Below are positions 11,362-23,625 of a stretch of 64,000 nucleotides of DNA, piece after piece. Within the stretch, counting starts at the first letter, position 1. Each line of letters opens with the position of its first letter. Made by a program: the position numbers and the translations under genes. This DNA is from Ilex aquifolium (taxonomy: Eukaryota > Streptophyta > Magnoliopsida > Aquifoliales > Aquifoliaceae), in NCBI GenBank assembly GCA_951799425.1, contig OX637394.1:46480142-46544141 (forward strand), given 5' to 3'. The notes beneath the pieces were generated by a model, which ran no database searches, was not told the DNA's origin, and was given only the letters and a program-made list of their open reading frames with translations.

Positions 11362-12729
11362 ATAGCATTAAACCCATCAAAGAAACAGAAATATCTCAAC
11401 CATAAACTGACAAATTCATATTATGCTTGAAAATCCATGTAGAAAGCAGGATAATATTCATTTGTCACCAGATTCTGTACAATTTTTTCTTATAGTTAAT
11501 GAGTTCAGACTGATCTAAAGGTGAACAAAGCATGCAATATAGCTTCTGGTAAATTAATTCACAGTATGAATATGCATAAAAAAAATAAAAAAAAATCAAT
11601 TCATCGTACAAGAAGGAAATACTGGTCAAGTAATGGAATGAAGTGTATCGAAAGAATTTAATGTTTTTCATAAAGACATGTTGGTAGGCTTCAGTAAGGA
11701 TTCACATTCTAGTTCTCACGCAAGAGAAACTCAAATGAAGCAAAGGAAAATAAAAATGTTTTGATGAACCAATACGAAATTTCAGTCATGGAAATAAATC
11801 CACTCAAATGAAGCTAGACACAATAAAGACTCCAGCTTCAGTGTGGTTTTTGCAGAACCGTCTAGCAATTTATTCCACAATCCTTCGGAACTTCTGCATA
11901 ACAAGATTCCCTCAAAAAACTTTTGGGCATTTTCCCTCAAAGCTACTCAATGCAAACCCACATATCAAGCTCAACAATCCGTCAAACAGACAAATGCTTG
12001 AGTTCACAAATGAGGTTTTCATCAAACAGATATCCCTTGAGGACAATCTATAAAAGAAAAATTACAATCAGTAGTTAAAAAAAAAAAAACTGAAAGTGCA
12101 AACAAAATGGAGGACAGCAAAACTCTTTGAGAGATTTCGTCGAACACGTGGTGGTCGAGGTGGGTGTATGGCTGGGGGCCGAGGCTAATGCGAGAGATAA
12201 ATGGGGGTTAAAAGAGGAGCAAACCACGAAAGAGAGATACCTGAGGGTCGCTGGCGAGGAGAGCGTTGCCGGTTTTGTTTCGCAGGACAAAGACAGTGGA
12301 CAGAGGCGTGGCGATAGAGAGACCTGGCTGGTTGTTGCTGTGAAACCCTGGAAAAATTTAAACTTTGACGAACAAGGGCAAAATGGTAAATTGTCACTTC
12401 GGTACTAGTTGAAAAACTGAATTTTTCTAGATCTCGGATGACGAAACGGATTTCACCGTTGGATTCGTCTCGCGAAATCTAGTTACCACGTCGAATTTCG
12501 TTGAATTCCGAGATAGTCGGATTTTTCGCGTTTTACGAGACGAACGGGCCTCGGGTGACCCCGTACACGAAATTTTTATAAAATTTTAAAGTTTGGGGAA
12601 ATATTAGAGGCAAGTTAAAATAAAAATAATTCGAACTTGAACCGGAGCGAAATTTAGTCGTTTCGGGATTAAAACGGACCCGGAATTAAAAGGGACGTGT
12701 GGCCAATTGTGGGCCAAGTATTATAAAAA

Positions 12730-12738
12730 TATAAATAG
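12730..12738 (+). promoter_or_regulatory. Putative LTR TATA box
   Basis: TATAAATAG about 390 bases into the LTR, followed by GGGGCC and a pyrimidine-rich segment. The position fits a U3 promoter. The same box is in the second LTR at 20,157-20,165. It is a prediction from the motif only. Confidence 0.45.
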
Positions 12739-15470
12739 GGGCCTAAAGTCTGAAAAATCAGACTTCTCCTTCACCAATTCAGCCGTTCCAGCCGAGAGAA
12801 AAGAAGAGAGGGAAAATGAGAGAAAACTCCACCTTCCCTCTACGATCTACTCCATTCTAGCGCTCAAATCGACTCGGGCCAAGAACAAGAGTTGTTCTAC
12901 GCGTCGAGGGCTACGCGTGGATACCAAAAACGACGGGTTTCACCGAACGTTGGAGGGCCGAAAATTTGGAAGTGAAGGATTCAAGCTTGTTTTGAGTTCT
13001 AGGAGCTTCCCACGGCGATTCTACACGCTACAAGAGGTAGGGTTTTCTTCCTACTTAGGTTTATTTCCAACCTAGGAAGGTTATATGGAATGGGTAGGTG
13101 TATATGTATATGTATCACTTGCCTATTGTGGTTAATTGAGTGAAATGGGTATTGAGAATGGGTGGTATGATTTAAATCACATTCTCTAGTTTAATGTACC
13201 ACCAATGCATTTCATGTGTGGGTAATGGGTACCAAATGTGCTAAGCAAGGTTGGTATGAAATGGGAGTATATGTTTAATTGTTGAGTAAATTCCATAAAG
13301 GAACTTGAAGTGTAGAAAATGGATATGGGAAAAATTGGTATAGTGAAATTCTAAATGGAATTGACATTTAGAAGTGGTTGCTTTATAATTCTCTTGGGGG
13401 ATTATGAAATGTGGATATTAGGAAATGGATAGAATAAATTCTATCTTGGTATAGTTATGTAGAAATCACTAGAAATGATTTCTTGAGTTTGATGATGATA
13501 ATCGATGTGTGTGGGCTATACCTCGTGGTTACATGACATTATGCTTATATGGCGTTTGATGAAATGCCTTAAAGGATAAAAGTTGTTATTTGAACGAAAG
13601 TGGAATAACATGTTTGGGTGGTGTGATTCACAATTGGAATCGTATGTTTTTAAGGAAATGAAGAATTGATTATAGGAATAACTTAAGCTAAATTTTAGTT
13701 TACAATTGGTATATGGAAGTTACTTGTATATCTTTGTGGAAGTGAATGAAATAGTGGACTGGTTTATAGCCTATTTCGGGGCTGCTATATAGCTTAATTT
13801 GGGGAATGTTTTGTGGATAACTAATGGACTATTTTTATGGTTGTTTGGGTTAAACTTATGGGCTGTTTTGGGCTTATTTCATGCTATGATGTTTATGTGA
13901 AAGGAGTTGATGTAGGAGACTTTGTATAGGACTCTTACCTATGGTTGGTGACTTGATTAAATGGGGCCTTTACCTGTTGTTGGTGACATGATTAAATGGA
14001 TGTTGAAAGTGGATACAATATATTCTATCTTGAAATGGTGGTGTAGAAATTACTTAGAGTAATTTCTTGTGATACATGATGACGTGTAGGATTCTTCCTA
14101 TTTGGGATTATTCCTCACCTTAGTTGCTTATATGAGATGTTGGTATGGAAAAGAAGGGTGTTAGAGCCTTAACACTTACAAAATAATTAGAGAAATGACT
14201 TAGATCACTTCCTTGATTAAATGCCTAGAATGATGAGTTTGCTATGTTAATTGCATGCTTATGTGATAACATGTTTGAAAATGGTTATTGGATGAAATGT
14301 TGATATAGGCATGCTTGCTATATATTGATAATGTGTTGAATTATGGTATTCATGTGCTTATGATAGGAAGTACCATGAATATGTAGATTTATCTTGACAT
14401 TGTTCATATGGCACTCATACATATCGAACATGTGGTTAGAGTGCAATTGGTACATTACATTGCATTCACATGGGTACATCACATTCATGGTTATAAGACA
14501 TGAGTATGTGTGGGTGAGTTGACATCGCATTCATGGGACATAGGCATGAGTGTGGGTGTGTGCATGTGTTGCGGATCAAACACCAAATCTTGGTGGTTGG
14601 TATGTGAACTCGGGAAAGTCGGGATCGAAGATCCGACTGAGTTGCACGGTTGCATTGCATAAGGAAAACTTGTGTCGGGTAAAGCAAGTAGGGCTAGACA
14701 CTCCCTCGGGTGAAAAACCCGGAACCACTGGTTCATACACTCCGACGGTGCAAGTCCAAAAAGTGTAGATAGGCCCACGGAGCCGGCGGTGCGATTCCAA
14801 AATCCGTTGCCCAGGAAGACACAAGATTTTGTTATATAAAAACACCCATCCAATGGGTAGCCTCAAACAATGATTTGATTTTTTATAAAGACATAACTTT
14901 TATCTCAAACGATCATTGGGAGGGTTTTTCCGTCAATAGACGGGTTCATACACATTGGCTTTTGCATTGTGTTGTGTGAGTCGGGGAAGACTCGGGATAA
15001 GGTGCGTGAATGAGTTCCATCTCATATCATGGCATGACATAGCATAGCATGGTAGCTTTCTAACATTGAAGTATATACTCTTGTTGGATTGGTTGATGCT
15101 TGTTGATTGTTGCTTGTGCGCATTTCATATGCACTTAGGTTGGGGAGTAGCCTCTGTAGGAGGATATCCTATTGAGCGTGGCTCACCCTTCGTGGGACAA
15201 CATTTTCAGGTGTGGGATATGCATGGGTGGAGGACCCTCATACGGGCTTCAAGGACGAAGAAAGCCGACTTGGGGCTTTTTATGGTCACTTTGTAAAGCT
15301 TTTGTAATCAAAATTCCATCTTGATATATATATTTATTGGGTTGTAATAGAACTTGTACAAACAATGTTTTATGTTAGAAACTTCATTGTATAAGTTTTG
15401 GATGATTTTGAAGTGGTTTGAAATGGATTGGAAATGAAAAACAAAGGAAAAAGGCAAAACGGCCAAAATC

Positions 15471-15568
15471 GTACCGGTACGCGTACCGGTACGGAGACAG
15501 ACAGAAGGCAGAGCGTACCGGTACGTCGAGGTCCAGTGGGTACAGCGTACCGGTACGCGTACCGGTAC
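15471..15568. repeat. Cluster of five GTACCGGTAC palindromes in the LTR
   Basis: Perfect 10-bp palindromes at 15,471, 15,483, 15,515, 15,547 and 15,559. Two close pairs have 12-bp spacing, with one copy midway between them. The pairs together form a larger near-palindrome. They could be protein-binding sites or fold as a hairpin in RNA; the sequence alone does not decide. Confidence 0.9.
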
Positions 15569-15866
15569 ACCCTCCAAATTTTTCTGAAATTTTATTTTTT
15601 TTTGTTTTTGTTTGCCAATTTCTGGGCCTATTGTTTCCTTCCTTTAAAGGTTATAAATGGACAATAATTGGATGCCAATGGTAGTATATTGGATCTCGGA
15701 TAGGTTAACCAACCAAAAGAAGTTGGACTTGAAATTCTTTTATATATAATTATAAATCTCGGTAAAGGGAATGTGGTGACGTGGTGTCGGGTTAAGCGAC
15801 ATTCATGGGTATTTCCGCGGGTTGATGGATGATCAACGGACCCCCGGATTTTGGGGCGTCACAGCT

Positions 15867-15880
15867 TGGTATCAGAGCAT
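15867..15880 (+). other. Primer-binding site for initiator tRNA-Met, copy 1
   Basis: TGGTATCAGAGCAT starting three bases after the LTR end. This is the standard plant LTR-retrotransposon complement to the 3' end of initiator methionine tRNA. It fixes the 5' LTR boundary and the + orientation of the element. Confidence 0.9.
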
Positions 15881-16198
15881 AGGTATGCGATTTACCTAGG
15901 GCTTGATGGGGCATGGGTCTAGACCATTGCATTCCATGTGCATTCATGTTATGTGTTTTATTTGTTACATGATTATGTGCTACATGATTATGTGTTATGT
16001 GTAAATTGTATACATGGTAGAGTGTATATGGAAAATAAGAACACTAAGTTAGAAAACATAACATTGGAAGTGGAAAAAAAGAATGAACGGGATGGTTCAT
16101 GGCGTAATTGTCTAGTAGTGAGGGGTACACGCATTACTAGGGAGACAATACCTTGGGATATTAAGTTAGTACTCTATTGCTATTTGACATGTGTGTAG

Positions 16199-16969
16199 AT
16201 GGCATATAGAGGAAGGGGACGTCTAGGCGGTGGACGGAACAACCAACCGCTACCGGCTTTGGACCAACAAGCCTATATGGAGGCTATGAGTACGATGGCT
16301 GCTAACCTAGCACAGGCAAGTGCCAATTTGAGCCAAGGGGCTCAAGCCATCCAAAGGAGTTTAAGTTCCATGGGCCATCAACGGCCATGGAAAAAGCAAA
16401 AGACATCGAGCCCACAAGAATCATCGGGGCAGGGCCGCGGCTATCAAGGCCAAAGTCAAGGGCAAACCTCCCAAAGTAGTGGGCACTTCAGGGTCCCCAG
16501 CCAAGCGGGGCAGGGGCCATGTTATCATTGTCGCCAAGTGGGGCATAAGAGGAGGGATTGTCCTCAGAGGCAGGGATCACAGGAGGGGGTTCAAGCCCAA
16601 AATCTTTTGTCCCAAGGAGGGAAGAAATTCAAGGGAACGTTTCAAGGAGGCCAGAAGACATGTTTCTATTGTCGACAACCGGGCCATAGGAGGAAGGATT
16701 GCCCCCTGAGGCAAACCTCACAGAGTTCCGAGACTTCTCAATCCCAGTCGTCGGTGGGACTCACACAGGCACGTGTTGTTCTTCCCTATTCCACTAAGGA
16801 CCAGAGAAATCAGTCCCAACTACAGGGCGTTGTACAAGTCCCTAGTACGCCACGTGCGGAGACTCCGCAATCAGACCGAATGAGCCAAGGTATGGGCCAA
16901 GGCCAGGAACAAGACTCTGAAGCGACAACATTGGAGACCCAGGAGACAGTCTTTGACGTTACACCATAG
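16199..16969 (+). CDS. Gag-like protein with two CCHC zinc knuckles, copy 1
   Basis: 256 aa from an ATG, with a clean stop. The N-terminus is Gly/Arg-rich, then a short helical, Gln/Ala-rich segment (about residues 22-55). Gln/Ser/Gly-rich linkers surround two retroviral-type zinc knuckles: CYHCRQVGHKRRDC (about 108-121) and CFYCRQPGHRRKDC (about 155-168). Such knuckles bind element RNA during packaging. The usual Retrotrans_gag capsid region between N-terminus and knuckles is not recognisable, so capsid seems to be missing. No protease, reverse transcriptase or integrase follows. The element looks non-autonomous, similar in plan to gag-only (TR-GAG) elements, but its 3' half is lost at the duplication junction, so this is uncertain. 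Confidence 0.75.
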   Translation: MAYRGRGRLGGGRNNQPLPALDQQAYMEAMSTMAANLAQASANLSQGAQAIQRSLSSMGHQRPWKKQKTSSPQESSGQGRGYQGQSQGQTSQSSGHFRVPSQAGQGPCYHCRQVGHKRRDCPQRQGSQEGVQAQNLLSQGGKKFKGTFQGGQKTCFYCRQPGHRRKDCPLRQTSQSSETSQSQSSVGLTQARVVLPYSTKDQRNQSQLQGVVQVPSTPRAETPQSDRMSQGMGQGQEQDSEATTLETQETVFDVTP

Positions 16970-18690
16970 AGTGAGTCGGGAGATCAGGCAACGACCCACG
17001 GTACATCACTTATTCCTAATTTATGGGTACACGTGTTATTTGACTTGAGCGTGTCAAATACCGTTATTTTTTTTTTATATATTTTTTTTAAAAAAGTTCC
17101 TTGTATTATGTTTAAGCGTACGGTGTCATTGGTTTTTTTTTTAAAATTTTTTTTTACGGTGCCACCGATTCATAACACTAGATTTTTTATTTTTTATGTG
17201 AATTTTTTACATTCTTCTTCACCAATTCATGCTAGGACCAATGGTCTGGGTTCATTGCCACGTTATTTTTGTAGCTAGGTGATTGGGTTGTTGAGGCATG
17301 AGAGGGAGAGAGAAAAGGGGAGTGAAACAAGGGTTTCATGGGGAATAAGAAGGGTAAAATTGGCATTTAATAAAAATTTTGGTATGACATCAGCACTTTT
17401 CTGATGGTCAGTAACGAGTGGTTACGGTATGGGGTCTAGGTGAAGAGGATATATAAACTAGAAGGAAGTGCAGTAAATTTTAGAAAAAGTAAGAGATGTC
17501 GTTAAAGATAGACCTATTTAGAGGGGGTGTAAATAAAATTTTTCCAAAAAATATGGGTGTAATCGTTATACCCGAGGAGGGTTAAAACTTACAATCAAAA
17601 AAGTAATCCTATAAAACTTATGGAGTGTGTTTGGATAATCAAGATAGGAATGAATTGCATTTTTTGTATTCTAATTCATCCCACCTAAATCCACTCCGAC
17701 ACTTAATTGAATGGATTTTGTATGTTATTCAATCCAAATCATTATTTGGAAGGAACAATTGAATTGAATGGATCCCACCTTAGTTTTTATAGATATTTAC
17801 CATTCTACCCATTTACATATACAATTCAAGAAAAACCAACACTCCCCAAATCCACGAGAACACCATTGAAGAAGAATAAATCTAAACAACCAACACTCCC
17901 TAAATTCACCATAACCGGCAGCACATCCCACCCAGTAAGAAAAAAAAAATCAGATTCCACTATTTCAACAGAACAGCGTCCCAGTCCACCCTTCCCCAAC
18001 GCTTGAGCACTAGTCGGAGAGAGACAGAGAGAGAGAGGAGTTTCTGCAGCTACCCACCCAGCCTTCCCCAACTAAAAATTTGTTAATGATGGGAAATTGG
18101 TGGTCTTAAATCTAACTTTTTAAACCCATCTCGCAGGTTTTTTTTTTTTTTTTGGATTTTTGGAGATCAAAGTGGTAGAAAAATGTGGAATCTAAACAAT
18201 TGGAAGATTGTTCTTCGTCGGCTGACGGCGATGACAACAAGGGTAACGAGATTGGATCCGTGTCAAATTCGAGCTCATTAGCGGTGGTAATTGAAGATGG
18301 TTCAGAAGAAGAAGACGGAGAAAACGGGTGTGTTTCGTCGCGTATGATGCACTTTAACCACCCAGAAGCTTCGCCTGCATTGACGAGTTGTTGTAGGAAA
18401 ATGAGAAGGATTGCTTTGGGTAAGGACAATATCTACAAACAAGAGGGGTAAACATGTCTTTTTGTATGGTTAACCGGCTAGGAAGGTTTGTAACCGATGG
18501 GGAGGTGGGTTAAATTTAACCCGTGTAGCTTGGATAAAAAAGACTGTAGCACCCGGGTCAAGGTACCTGTTTGCAATTTAGATGCAAATCCCAATACTTG
18601 ACTACCTCACAAAGCCTCGTAGTTCACATTCAGTTACAACAAATCAAAGACCAACCAAAAACTAACAACAACAACAAAAAACAGAAATAC

Positions 18691-18788
18691 CTGAAAGCAG
18701 TGTAGTTAGAGAACCCCACAGCAGAGACCATAACTCTGATTGAAGCAGCTGCAAATAAACACTGCCCAATCCTCCGAGTGAACCACTC
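18691..18788 (-). pseudogene. CASP-like fragment, unit 2 copy
   Basis: Same fragment as at 11,264-11,361, shifted by 7,427. I saw no further change, and it has no independent sign of function. Confidence 0.5.
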
Positions 18789-19765
18789 ATAGCATTAAAC
18801 CCATCAAAGAAACAGAAATATCTCAACCATAAACTGACAAATTCATATTATGCTTGAAAATCCATGTAGAAAGCAGGATAATATTCATTTGTCACCAGAT
18901 TCTGTACAATTTTTTCTTATAGTTAATGAGTTCAGACTGATCTAAAGGTGAACAAAGCATGCAATATAGCTTCTGGTAAATTAATTCACAGTATGAATAT
19001 GCATAAAAAAAATAAAAAAAAATCAATTTATCGTACAAGAAGGAAATACTGGTCAAGTAATGGAATGAAGTGTATCGAAAGAATTTAATGTTTTTCATAA
19101 AGACATGTTGGTAGGCTTCAGTAAGGATTCACATTCTAGTTCTCACGCAAGAGAAACTCAAATGAAGCAAAGGAAAATAAAAATGTTTTGATGAACCAAT
19201 ACGAAATTTCAGTCATGGAAATAAATCCACTCAAATGAAGCTAGACACAATAAAGACTCCAGCTTCAGTGTGGTTTTTGCAGAACCGTCTAGCAATTTAT
19301 TCCACAATCCTTCGGAACTTCTGCATAACAAGATTCCCTCAAAAAACTTTTGGGCATTTTCCCTCAAAGCTACTCAATGCAAACCCACATATCAAGCTCA
19401 ACAATCCGTCAAACAGACAAATGCTTGAGTTCACAAATGAGGTTTTCATCAAACAGATGTCCCTTGAGGACAATCTATAAAAGAAAAATTACAATCAGTA
19501 GTTAAAAAAAAAAAAACTGAAAGTGCAAACAAAATGGAGGACAGCAAAACTCTTTGAGAGATTTCGTCGAACACGTGGTGGTCGAGGTGGGTGTATGGCT
19601 GGGGGCCGAGGCTAATGCGAGAGATAAATGGGGGTTAAAAGAGGAGCAAACCACGAAAGAGAGATACCTGAGGGTCGCTGGCGAGGAGAGCGTTGCCGGT
19701 TTTGTTTCGCAGGACAAAGACAGTGGACAGAGGCGTGGCGATAGAGAGACCTGGCTGGTTGTTGC

Positions 19766-22700
19766 TGTGAAACCCTGGAAAAATTTAAACTTTGACGAAC
19801 AAGGGCAAAATGGTAAATTGTCACTTCGGTACTAGTTGAAAAACTGAATTTTTCTAGATCTCGGATGACGAAACGGATTTCACCGTTGGATTCGTCTCGC
19901 GAAATCTAGTTACCACGTCGAATTTCGTTGAATTCCGAGATAGTCGGATTTTTCGCGTTTTACGAGACGAACGGGCCTCGGGTGACCCCGTACACGAAAT
20001 TTTTATAAAATTTTAAAGTTTGGGGAAATATTAGAGGCAAGTTAAAATAAAAATAATTCGAACTTGAACCGGAGCGAAATTTAGTCGTTTCGGGATTAAA
20101 ACGGACCCGGAATTAAAAGGGACGTGTGGCCAATTGTGGGCCAAGTATTCTAAAAATATAAATAGGGGCCTAAAGTCTGAAAAATCAGACTTCTCCTTCA
20201 CCAATTCAGCCGTTCCAGCCGAGAGAAAAGAAGAGAGGGAAAATGAGAGAAAACTCCACCTTCCCTCTACGATCTACTCCATTCTAGCGCTCAAATCGAC
20301 TCGGGCCAAGAACAAGAGTTGTTCTACGCGTCGAGGGCTACGCGTGGATACCAAAAACGACGGGTTTCACCGAACGTTGGAGGGCCGAAAATTTGGAAGT
20401 GAAGGATTCAAGCTTGTTTTGAGTTCTAGGAGCTTCCCACGGCGATTCTACACGCTACAAGAGGTAGGGTTTTCTTCCTACTTAGGTTTATTTCCAACCT
20501 AGGAAGGTTATATGGAATGGGTAGGTGTATATGTATATGTATCACTTGCCTATTGTGGTTAATTGAGTGAAATGGGTATTGAGAATGGGTGGTATGATTT
20601 AAATCACATTCTCTAGTTTAATGTACCACCAATGCATTTCATGTGTGGGTAATGGGTACCAAATGTGCTAAGCAAGGTTGGTATGAAATGGGAGTATATG
20701 TTTAATTGTTGAGTAAATTCCATAAAGGAACTTGAAGTGTAGAAAATGGATATGGGAAAAATTGGTATAGTGAAATTCTAAATGGAATTGACATTTAGAA
20801 GTGGTTGCTTTATAATTCTCTTGGGGGATTATGAAATGTGGATATTAGGAAATGGATAGAATAAATTCTATCTTGGTATAGTTATGTAGAAATCACTAGA
20901 AATGATTTCTTGAGTTTGATGATGATAATCGATGTGTGTGGGCTATACCTCGTGGTTACATGACATTATGCTTATATGGCGTTTGATGAAATGCCTTAAA
21001 GGATAAAAGTTGTTATTTGAACGAAAGTGGAATAACATGTTTGGGTGGTGTGATTCACAATTGGAATCGTATGTTTTTAAGGAAATGAAGAATTGATTAT
21101 AGGAATAACTTAAGCTAAATTTTAGTTTACAATTGGTATATGGAAGTTACTTGTATATCTTTGTGGAAGTGAATGAAATAGTGGACTGGTTTATAGCCTA
21201 TTTCGGGGCTGCTATATAGCTTAATTTGGGGAATGTTTTGTGGATAACTAATGGACTATTTTTATGGTTGTTTGGGTTAAACTTATGGGCTGTTTTGGGC
21301 TTATTTCATGCTATGATGTTTATGTGAAAGGAGTTGATGTAGGAGACTTTGTATAGGACTCTTACCTATGGTTGGTGACTTGATTAAATGGGGCCTTTAC
21401 CTGTTGTTGGTGACATGATTAAATGGATGTTGAAAGTGGATACAATATATTCTATCTTGAAATGGTGGTGTAGAAATTACTTAGAGTAATTTCTTGTGAT
21501 ACATGATGACGTGTAGGATTCTTCCTATTTGGGATTATTCCTCACCTTAGTTGCTTATATGAGATGTTGGTATGGAAAAGAAGGGTGTTAGAGCCTTAAC
21601 ACTTACAAAATAATTAGAGAAATGACTTAGATCACTTCCTTGATTAAATGCCTAGAATGATGAGTTTGCTATGTTAATTGCATGCTTATGTGATAACATG
21701 TTTGAAAATGGTTATTGGATGAAATGTTGATATAGGCATGCTTGCTATATATTGATAATGTGTTGAATTATGGTATTCATGTGCTTATGATAGGAAGTAC
21801 CATGAATATGTAGATTTATCTTGACATTGTTCATATGGCACTCATACATATCGAACATGTGGTTAGAGTGCAATTGGTACATTACATTGCATTCACATGG
21901 GTACATCACATTCATGGTTATAAGACATGAGTATGTGTGGGTGAGTTGACATCGCATTCATGGGACATAGGCATGAGTGTGGGTGTGTGCATGTGTTGCG
22001 GATCAAACACCAAATCTTGGTGGTTGGTATGTGAACTCGGGAAAGTCGGGATCGAAGATCCGACTGAGTTGCACGGTTGCATTGCATAAGGAAAACTTGT
22101 GTCGGGTAAAGCAAGTAGGGCTAGACACTCCCTCGGGTGAAAAACCCGGAACCACTGGTTCATACACTCCGACGGTGCAAGTCCAAAAAGTGTAGATAGG
22201 CCCACGGAGCCGGCGGTGCGATTCCAAAATCCGTTGCCCAGGAAGACACAAGATTTTGTTATATAAAAACACCCATCCAATGGGTAGCCTCAAACAATGA
22301 TTTGATTTTTTATAAAGACATAACTTTTATCTCAAACGATCATTGGGAGGGTTTTTCCGTCAATAGACGGGTTCATACACATTGGCTTTTGCATTGTGTT
22401 GTGTGAGTCGGGGAAGACTCGGGATAAGGTGCGTGAATGAGTTCCATCTCATATCATGGCATGACATAGCATAGCATGGTAGCTTTCTAACATTGAAGTA
22501 TATACTCTTGTTGGATTGGTTGATGCTTGTTGATTGTTGCTTGTGCGCATTTCATATGCACTTAGGTTGGGGAGTAGCCTCTGTAGGAGGATATCCTATT
22601 GAGCGTGGCTCACCCTTCGTGGGACAACATTTTCAGGTGTGGGATATGCATGGGTGGAGGACCCTCATACGGGCTTCAAGGACGAAGAAAGCCGACTTGG

Positions 22701-23290
22701 GGCTTTTTATGGTCACTTTGTAAAGCTTTTGTAATCAAAATTCCATCTTGATATATATATTTATTGGGTTGTAATAGAACTTGTACAAACAATGTTTTAT
22801 GTTAGAAACTTCATTGTATAAGTTTTGGATGATTTTGAAGTGGTTTGAAATGGATTGGAAATGAAAAACAAAGGAAAAAGGCAAAACGGCCAAAATCGTA
22901 CCGGTACGCGTACCGGTACGGAGACAGACAGAAGGCAGAGCGTACCGGTACGTCGAGGTCCAGTGGGTACAGCGTACCGGTACGCGTACCGGTACACCCT
23001 CCAAATTTTTCTGAAATTTTATTTTTTTTTGTTTTTGTTTGCCAATTTCTGGGCCTATTGTTTCCTTCCTTTAAAGGTTATAAATGGACAATAATTGGAT
23101 GCCAATGGTAGTATATTGGATCTCGGATAGGTTAACCAACCAAAAGAAGTTGGACTTGAAATTCTTTTATATATAATTATAAATCTCGGTAAAGGGAATG
23201 TGGTGACGTGGTGTCGGGTTAAGCGACATTCATGGGTATTTCCGCGGGTTGATGGATGATCAACGGACCCCCGGATTTTGGGGCGTCACA
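19766..23290 (+). mobile_element. Long LTR of a Ty3/gypsy-type element, copy 2
   Basis: Copy of the LTR at 12,339-15,863 with the same boundaries (TGTGA ... TCACA). The one difference I saw is near 20,148 (TATTCTAAAA against TATTATAAAA). The two LTRs belong to separate tandem units and are not the 5' and 3' LTRs of one element: each is followed by a primer-binding site and gag. Confidence 0.85.
22898..22995. repeat. GTACCGGTAC palindrome cluster, copy 2
   Basis: Identical arrangement to 15,471-15,568, with all five palindromes conserved. Confidence 0.9.
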
Positions 23291-23293
23291 GCT

Positions 23294-23307
23294 TGGTATC
23301 AGAGCAT
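23294..23307 (+). other. Primer-binding site for initiator tRNA-Met, copy 2
   Basis: TGGTATCAGAGCAT three bases after the second LTR, as in copy 1. Confidence 0.9.
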
Positions 23308-23625
23308 AGGTATGCGATTTACCTAGGGCTTGATGGGGCATGGGTCTAGACCATTGCATTCCATGTGCATTCATGTTATGTGTTTTATTTGTTACATGAT
23401 TATGTGCTACATGATTATGTGTTATGTGTAAATTGTATACATGGTAGAGTGTATATGGAAAATAAGAACACTAAGTTAGAAAACATAACATTGGAAGTGG
23501 AAAAAAAGAATGAACGGGATGGTTCATGGCGTAATTGTCTAGTAGTGAGGGGTACACGCATTACTAGGGAGACAATACCTTGGGATATTAAGTTAGTACT
23601 CTATTGCTATTTGACATGTGTGTAG

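Larger units (their letters stand above)
12339..15863 (+). mobile_element. Long LTR of a Ty3/gypsy-type element, copy 1
   Basis: Begins TGTGAAACC and ends GGGGCGTCACA, so the ends carry the TGTGA/TCACA inverted pair. It is followed after three bases by a tRNA-Met primer-binding site. At 3,525 bp it is a very long LTR. It interrupts sequence that is continuous at 27,194/27,195 in unit 3 (GTTGTTGCTG then CTCGCTGG). A TATAAATAG box is at 12,730. No 3' LTR, polypurine tract or pol is found: the internal region stops after gag at the tandem-unit junction. The ORFs inside the LTR are not credible genes. Confidence 0.82.
9640..17066 (+). repeat. 7,427-bp tandem unit, copy 1
   Basis: Repeats at exactly +7,427 with no net indel between 10,280 and 17,063. 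It consists of block A (9640-12,340) followed by an LTR and gag-like region (12,339-17,060). Its block A is the most diverged of the four; differences from copies 2 and 3 include several within 10,470-10,520 and one at 12,029. The LTR-gag part differs from copy 2 by only two substitutions that I noticed (near 12,721 and 16,856). Confidence 0.95.

Noticed and set aside
14491..14853. 120-aa minus-strand ORF in the LTR, repeated at 21,918-22,280
   Set aside because: It lies inside a non-coding LTR, is antisense to the element, and is repeated only because the LTR is.
12339..23290. The two LTRs as 5' and 3' ends of one 11-kb retroelement
   Set aside because: Each is followed by its own primer-binding site and gag, and the period equals that of the whole tandem unit including block A. 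They are duplicated 5' ends.
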